Shown: piece after piece, positions 58,877 through 64,000 of the stretch
Layout of the letters: each line of letters starts with the position of its first letter
Numbering within the stretch: position 1 is the stretch's first letter
Assembly (NCBI GenBank): GCA_020851015.1
Contig: JADZDN010000104.1
Span: forward strand, 12,549 to 76,548
From: Alphaproteobacteria bacterium
Lineage (GTDB): Bacteria; Pseudomonadota; Alphaproteobacteria; JAEULC01
Direction of reading: 5' to 3'
DNA length: 64,000 nucleotides
The notes under the pieces: generated by a model
What the model saw: only the letters and a program-made list of their open reading frames with translations
The model's database searches: none
What the model was told of the DNA's origin: nothing
Program-made: the position numbers and the translations under genes

Positions 58877-59908
58877 ATGACCGATCCAACCGCGGTCGCG
58901 GCCGCGCTGCGGACCCTGCCCGGGCTCGCGGCGATCCAGCCGGCCCAACTCCAGCATTACCCTACCAAGGGGATCGCGCACGAGCATTGGCGCGTCCTCG
59001 GGCGCGGGCTACTGGTGCGCGTGCCGAGCGCGGGCCAGTTCGCGATCCCGCCGGAGGACTACATTCCCTATCAGGCGGCGAGCTTCGCGCGCGCGCAGCC
59101 CAGCGGGCATGTGCCGCGCCTGGTCGCCGCCCTGCCGCCCACGCCCGAGCTGCCGATGGGCGCGCTGCTCGTGGAGGAGATCGAGGGCCGGCCGCCGCGC
59201 ATGCCGGCGGAACTTCCGCTGATCGCCGAATGCCTGGCGCGCATCCATTCCCTGCCCGTGCCGCATCCGGCCGAGCGGCCGCCGCTGGTCGATCACGCCG
59301 ATCCGGTTGCGGGCACGCTCGGCTTCATCGCGAGGCAGGCGCCATTTCTCGACAAGGCCGGCGTGATCGGCGCGGCGCGCGCGATGATCATGGAAGAGAT
59401 CGCCTGGGCGATCCGCTTCGGCGCGGAGAGCGAAGGCAAGGACCAGCCCGTCACGCTGGTCGCGACCGACACGCATCCCGGCAATTACCTCGTCGACGCC
59501 GCCGGCAAGGCGATCCTGGTCGATGTCGAGAAGATGCTCTACGGCTCGCCGGCGATCGACCTGGCGCATGCGACGCTCTACACCTCGACCACCTGGGACA
59601 TCGATTGCGGCGTCGCGCTGTCGCGCGCGGACATCGTAGACTTCTACCGCGACTACCTCCGGCGCATCGACGCGGCGGCCGCGGCGCGGCTCAAGCCGTG
59701 GCTGCTGCCGATGCGCCGGCTGACCTGGCTGCGCACAACCACCTGGGCCTGCCGCTACCTGGTCGAGACGATCTACCGCGGCAAGGCCGGCGACACGGGC
59801 TCGGCCTATCTCCAGCACGTCAAGGCGCGCATCGCCGATTTCCTGGACCAGCGCACGATCGAGGTGGTGCGACAGGAATGGCTCGACACGCGGCCGCTCG
59901 ATCTATGA
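58877..59908 (+). CDS. Aminoglycoside/choline kinase-like phosphotransferase
   Basis: Protein-kinase-like phosphotransferase of the APH superfamily, about 343 aa from ATG 58877 (GTG 58847 in frame is an alternative). The N-lobe opens AIQPAQLQHYPTKGIAHEHW. The catalytic loop reads VATDTHPGNYLVD, so the order is D-T-H-P-G-N rather than the common H-G-D-L-H-P-G-N. The metal loop is ILVDVEKMLYGSPAIDLAHA. Members phosphorylate antibiotics, choline, sugars or fructosamines. Here nothing indicates resistance; a metabolic kinase role is more likely. It lies 43 bases after moaB. Confidence 0.85.
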   Translation: MTDPTAVAAALRTLPGLAAIQPAQLQHYPTKGIAHEHWRVLGRGLLVRVPSAGQFAIPPEDYIPYQAASFARAQPSGHVPRLVAALPPTPELPMGALLVEEIEGRPPRMPAELPLIAECLARIHSLPVPHPAERPPLVDHADPVAGTLGFIARQAPFLDKAGVIGAARAMIMEEIAWAIRFGAESEGKDQPVTLVATDTHPGNYLVDAAGKAILVDVEKMLYGSPAIDLAHATLYTSTTWDIDCGVALSRADIVDFYRDYLRRIDAAAAARLKPWLLPMRRLTWLRTTTWACRYLVETIYRGKAGDTGSAYLQHVKARIADFLDQRTIEVVRQEWLDTRPLDL

Positions 59909-59927
59909 CCAGGCGCGACGACGATTA

Positions 59928-59942
59928 GTTCTTGATTTGTTC
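59928..59942 (+). promoter_or_regulatory. LexA (SOS) box of the alphaproteobacterial type
   Basis: GTTCTTGATTTGTTC fits GTTC-N7-GTTC, the direct-repeat LexA operator known for Alphaproteobacteria. It ends 25 bases before ATG 59968 of the radical SAM gene, where it would overlap the promoter. No other copy was noticed in the window. Confidence 0.6.
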
Positions 59943-59967
59943 TCATGCCCGGGCTAGGCTTTTCGGG

Positions 59968-61116
59968 ATGATCCCGAAGCTGCCCGACCGACCGCCTAAC
60001 CAGGCTTTGGCCGATGCCCTCGTGCCCGACCGCCCGACCAAGGGGCGCGGCGCGGTCAGCAACCGGACCGGCCGCTACGAGGCGCAGGAGCGCGTCGCCA
60101 TCGCCGACGGCTGGGAGCAGACCCCTCCGCCCGTCGCGGCGGACGACGACGATCCGCCGCCCTCGCCGCGCACCACCGTGTCGCATGACACGACGCGCAC
60201 GATCATCGCCCGCAACGACTCGCCGGACATTCCGTTCGACCGCTCGATCAATCCCTATCGCGGCTGCGAGCATGGCTGCGTCTACTGCTTCGCGCGGCCC
60301 ACCCATGCCTATCTCGGCCTTTCGCCCGGCCTCGATTTCGAGACCAAGCTGTTGATGAAGCCCGACGCGGCGAAATTGCTGGAGCGCGAATTGCGCAACC
60401 CGCGCTACCGCTGCGACGTGATGGCGATGGGCACCAACACCGATCCCTACCAGCCGGTCGAGCGCGAGCATCGGATCACGCGCCAGATCCTGGAAGTGCT
60501 GAACGCGTTCAACCATCCCGTGGGCATCGTCACCAAGTCGGCGCTTGTCATGCGCGACATCGACATCCTGGCCGACATGGCGAAGCGCAACCTGGCGAGC
60601 GTCGGCATCTCCGTCACCTCGCTCGACCGCGATCTCGCGCGGGTGATGGAGCCGCGCGCCTCGACCCCGCCGCGGCGGCTGGCGGCGATCGCCGCGCTGG
60701 CCGCCGCCGGGATTCCGACCAGCGTGATGGTGGCGCCGATCATCCCGGCGCTGAACGACAGCGAGATCGAGCGCATCCTGGCCGCCGCCGCCGCCGCCGG
60801 CGCGCGCTCGGCCGACTACGTGCTGCTGCGCCTGCCGCTGGAGATCAAGGGCCTGTTCGAGGAATGGCTGGAGGCGCACGCGCCGATGAAGGCCAGGCGC
60901 GTGCTGGACCTGGTGCGCGAGACGCGCGGCGGCCAGCTCTACGAAGCGACCTTCGGCAAGCGCATGACCGGGACCGGGCCCTATGCCCAGCTCGTGCGCA
61001 ACCGCTTCAAGCTGGCCGGCCGCAAGCTCGGCCTGGACCGGCGCAAGCTCAACCTCGACGTGACCAGGTTCCGCCCGCCGCCCGGCGTCGGCGATCAGCT
61101 CAGCCTCGGCTTGTAA
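59968..61116 (+). CDS. PA0069-family radical SAM protein
   Basis: Radical SAM protein of the PA0069/Rv2578c group, distantly similar to spore photoproduct lyase, 382 aa from ATG 59968. The Fe-S motif is [20 protein letters not shown] (CxxxCxxC). Family blocks include [37 protein letters not shown] and [20 protein letters not shown]. The C-terminus [20 protein letters not shown] is typical. The reaction is not established. A LexA box directly upstream suggests DNA-damage induction. The 3' end overlaps the convergent RluA-type gene by 17 bases. Confidence 0.92.
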   Translation: MIPKLPDRPPNQALADALVPDRPTKGRGAVSNRTGRYEAQERVAIADGWEQTPPPVAADDDDPPPSPRTTVSHDTTRTIIARNDSPDIPFDRSINPYRGCEHGCVYCFARPTHAYLGLSPGLDFETKLLMKPDAAKLLERELRNPRYRCDVMAMGTNTDPYQPVEREHRITRQILEVLNAFNHPVGIVTKSALVMRDIDILADMAKRNLASVGISVTSLDRDLARVMEPRASTPPRRLAAIAALAAAGIPTSVMVAPIIPALNDSEIERILAAAAAAGARSADYVLLRLPLEIKGLFEEWLEAHAPMKARRVLDLVRETRGGQLYEATFGKRMTGTGPYAQLVRNRFKLAGRKLGLDRRKLNLDVTRFRPPPGVGDQLSLGL

Positions 61117-61834
61117 GGGACGCGGTCCCGGTTCGGCCGTCGTCCGCCGGTCCCGCCCAGCCGCAAGCGCTGAGCTGGGCGCGCATATGGGCCGGCGGTT
61201 CGGCGGTGACCACGATGGGCGCGCGCGCGGGATAGAGCGGCAGCGCGATCGCGCGGCTGTGCAGGTGCAGGCGCACGGTTTTCTCCCGTGCCGCGTCGCC
61301 GTACTGCGCGTCGCCCAGCACCGGCGCGCCGAGCGAGGCCAGGTGCACGCGGATCTGGTGCGTGCGCCCGGTGCGCGGGAAGCATTCGATCCAGCACGCG
61401 CCGTCCGGCGCGGTGCCCCGCACGCGGTAGTCGGTGACGGCGTGCTGGCCGTCGTCGGCTACGATCATGTGCCAGCCGCCCTGGCGCGTGGTCAGCTTCT
61501 TGAGCGGCGCTTCGACGCGGCCCTCCGGCCGCGGCGGCGCGCGGCGGGTCACGGCCCAGTAGGTCTTCTCGACCTTGCCCTCCTGGAACAGCTTGCCCAG
61601 CTTGCGCAGCGCCTTCGGGTGGCGGCCGAGGACCAGGCAGCCCGACGTGTCGCGGTCGAGCCGATGCGCCAGCGCGGGCGGCCGCGGCAGGCCGAACCGC
61701 AGCCAGCCGAAGTAGCGCTCGAGAGTGTCGCCGCCGCTCGGCCCGGCATGCACCGCCAGTCCGGCCGGCTTGTCGATCACCAGCATCAGCCCGTCGCGAT
61801 AGAGCAGGCGCTGTTCCAGTTCGGCCGCGTTCAT
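61100..61834 (-). CDS. RluA-family pseudouridine synthase
   Basis: RNA pseudouridine synthase of the RluA family, 244 aa. The catalytic block is [20 protein letters not shown] with the active-site Asp. Other blocks are [36 protein letters not shown] and [20 protein letters not shown]. No S4 domain precedes it, so it is one of the short RluA-like forms. The RNA target (23S rRNA or tRNA) is not determined. It converges on and overlaps the radical SAM gene by 17 bases. Confidence 0.94.
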   Translation of the reverse strand: MNAAELEQRLLYRDGLMLVIDKPAGLAVHAGPSGGDTLERYFGWLRFGLPRPPALAHRLDRDTSGCLVLGRHPKALRKLGKLFQEGKVEKTYWAVTRRAPPRPEGRVEAPLKKLTTRQGGWHMIVADDGQHAVTDYRVRGTAPDGACWIECFPRTGRTHQIRVHLASLGAPVLGDAQYGDAAREKTVRLHLHSRAIALPLYPARAPIVVTAEPPAHMRAQLSACGWAGPADDGRTGTASLTSRG

Positions 61835-61921
61835 GACGCTGAGGCGTGCCGCAGCGAAGCCGGCCGGTCAAGCCGCCGAATCACTGGATACCCCCAACCG
61901 GCGCGCGCTAGACTCGGGCGC

Positions 61922-62554
61922 ATGCTGAGCCTCACCTTCGAGCGGTCCTGCGGCGCCATGCCCGTCTGCGGCATCGACGAGGCGGGGCGCGGGCCGTTGG
62001 CGGGGCCGGTGGTGGCCGCCGCCGTCGTGCTGGACCTGGCGAAGCCGCTGCCCCGGGGCATCAACGACTCCAAGCAGCTCGACCGCCCGACCCGCGAGCG
62101 CCTGGCGGAGAAGCTGCGCGCCCGGGCGCTGATCGGGGTCGGCGCGGCGACGGTCGAGGAGATCGACCGCATCAACATCCTGCAGGCCACCATGCTGGCG
62201 ATGCGCCGGGCGGTCGATGCGCTGGCCGCGGTCCTCGGCCGCCCGCCCGCGCACGCGCTGGTGGACGGCAACCGCGCCCCCGCCCTGCCCTGCCCGGTCC
62301 AGACCATCGTGGACGGCGATGCGCTCTGCCTGTCGATCGCCGCCGCCTCGATCGTCGCCAAGGTCACGCGCGATCGGATGATGTGCGACCTGGCCGCCGT
62401 GCACCCGCATTACGGCTGGGAGCGCAACGCCGGCTACGGCACGCCCGAGCACCTGGCCGCGCTGGAACAACACGGCCCAACCCCGCATCACCGCACCAGT
62501 TTTCGGCCGGTCGAGCAGTTGCGGTTGAATCTTGCCGCCTCCTTTGAGGACTAA
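61922..62554 (+). CDS. rnhB: Ribonuclease HII
   Basis: Endonuclease cutting RNA at single ribonucleotides or RNA-DNA hybrids, 210 aa from ATG 61922. The Mg-binding residues are visible: [20 protein letters not shown] (first D and E), [14 protein letters not shown], and [15 protein letters not shown] (the later D). The closing block [20 protein letters not shown] with RTSFRPV is the family end. The frame is open far upstream but only this part is coding. It ends 97 bases before ccrM; that order, rnhB then ccrM, is often seen in Alphaproteobacteria. Confidence 0.96.
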   Translation: MLSLTFERSCGAMPVCGIDEAGRGPLAGPVVAAAVVLDLAKPLPRGINDSKQLDRPTRERLAEKLRARALIGVGAATVEEIDRINILQATMLAMRRAVDALAAVLGRPPAHALVDGNRAPALPCPVQTIVDGDALCLSIAAASIVAKVTRDRMMCDLAAVHPHYGWERNAGYGTPEHLAALEQHGPTPHHRTSFRPVEQLRLNLAASFED

Positions 62555-62569
62555 TTCCACCAGATCAAC

Positions 62570-63785
<1,216 letters not shown>

Positions 63786-63812
63786 AGCTCCCTACATTCC
63801 TCCATCGTCATG

Positions 63813-63839
63813 GCCGGACTTGTTCCACGGCTGTCCGGC
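63813..63839. terminator. Hairpin after ccrM
   Basis: GCCGGAC (63813-63819) and GTCCGGC (63833-63839) form a perfect 7-bp stem with a 13-base loop, 28 bases after the ccrM stop. No T-tract follows. It could end the transcript or be one unit of a palindromic repeat family. Confidence 0.4.
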
Positions 63840-63920
63840 TGAGCGCTTGACGAATTGCACGAGAGCCGGCGCCGATCGGGCGTTTGATGAGTTTCGCGCA
63901 GGCCGGAACACCTTTTCCAA

Positions 63921-63976
63921 TCCCCCCTCCCCCGAGCGCGACGACGCCTGCGGCGTCGCGCGGGGCGGGAGGGGGT
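63921..63976. repeat. Palindromic REP-like element
   Basis: A C-rich run (63921-63933) is complementary to the G-rich run at 63967-63975, and between them lie GACGCC (63943-63948) and GGCGTC (63952-63957), forming a nested stem with two possible registers. This organisation is like intergenic REP elements of GC-rich proteobacteria. No second copy is in the window, so repetition in the genome is unproven. No gene is supported from 63786 to 64000. Confidence 0.45.
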
Positions 63977-64000
63977 TAGGGGGAGGGGCCGCACGCGCGC

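Noticed and set aside
58877..59908. The phosphotransferase as an aminoglycoside resistance gene
   Set aside because: The superfamily is broad, the catalytic loop is atypical, and the gene sits among housekeeping genes with normal composition, not in a mobile element.
61884..61900. GGGGGTATCCA on the minus strand between the RluA-type and rnhB genes as another copy of the exopolysaccharide element
   Set aside because: Only the GGGGGTA part matches, which is expected several times by chance, and the neighbours have no link to the polymer locus.

Overview
The window is GC-rich chromosomal DNA from an alphaproteobacterium. The signs are a CcrM-type DNA methyltransferase with a GANTC-dense leader, a GTTC-N7-GTTC LexA box, an ETF:ubiquinone oxidoreductase and an alphaproteobacterial-style uracil-DNA glycosylase. 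A Rhodospirillales-like host is my best guess, but no rRNA or other marker in the window proves it. I see no phage, insertion sequence or CRISPR array.

Layout. 1-6155: an RND efflux adaptor (5' end cut off by the window) and permease, then a lipoprotein-like dienelactone hydrolase and an EamA transporter in overlapping frames. 6156-6469 has no gene. 6470-7201 is an orphan tail-anchored protein. 7218-19949, minus strand: a gene for an almost pure RTX beta-roll protein, followed by seven genes that overlap one another by 4 bases (GT2 glycosyltransferase, methyltransferase, GT4, GT2-like, GT4, type I secretion ABC protein, type I adaptor). A further GT4 gene lies upstream at 20340-21554. 21655-26274 is a mixed metabolic stretch: DUF1194 protein, NTF2-like protein, luciferase-like monooxygenase, NHL-repeat protein, and an oxaloacetate decarboxylase/PEP mutase-family enzyme. 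It includes a scar where two divergent genes (TauD-like and HpcH/HpaI-like) have both lost their 5' parts.

26310-49029 is a Wzx/Wzy-type exopolysaccharide locus bracketed by two LuxR-type regulators with degenerate receiver domains. It holds an initiating sugar-phosphate transferase, a GDP-mannose 3,5-epimerase-like enzyme, a WecG-like transferase, the Wza export protein, a GMC oxidoreductase, ManC, a Wzz/Wzc-like protein with an altered ATPase site, an epimerase, two GT4 enzymes, a fused Gfo/Idh/MocA-SDR protein, a Wzx flippase, an acyltransferase, a Wzy polymerase and a secreted parallel-beta-helix protein. Three leaders inside the locus share a GGGGGTAYTC element.

49255-63785 is mainly conserved housekeeping: a VanZ-like protein, an unknown protein, tRNA-Gln(TTG), IspE, a TPR protein, ETF-QO, uracil-DNA glycosylase, a lytic transglycosylase, MoaB, a phosphotransferase, a radical SAM protein behind a LexA box, an RluA-type pseudouridine synthase, RNase HII and CcrM. 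The window ends in palindromic intergenic sequence.

The most interesting candidate system is 7218-19949, where glycan-building enzymes are translationally chained to a type I exporter and placed behind its probable RTX substrate. This would fit export of a glycosylated RTX surface protein, or coordinated output of an RTX protein and a glycan. Three proteins of the region (243, 773 and 793 aa) also appear to share an uncharacterised domain. The function is inference; the gene order, overlaps and repeats are directly visible.
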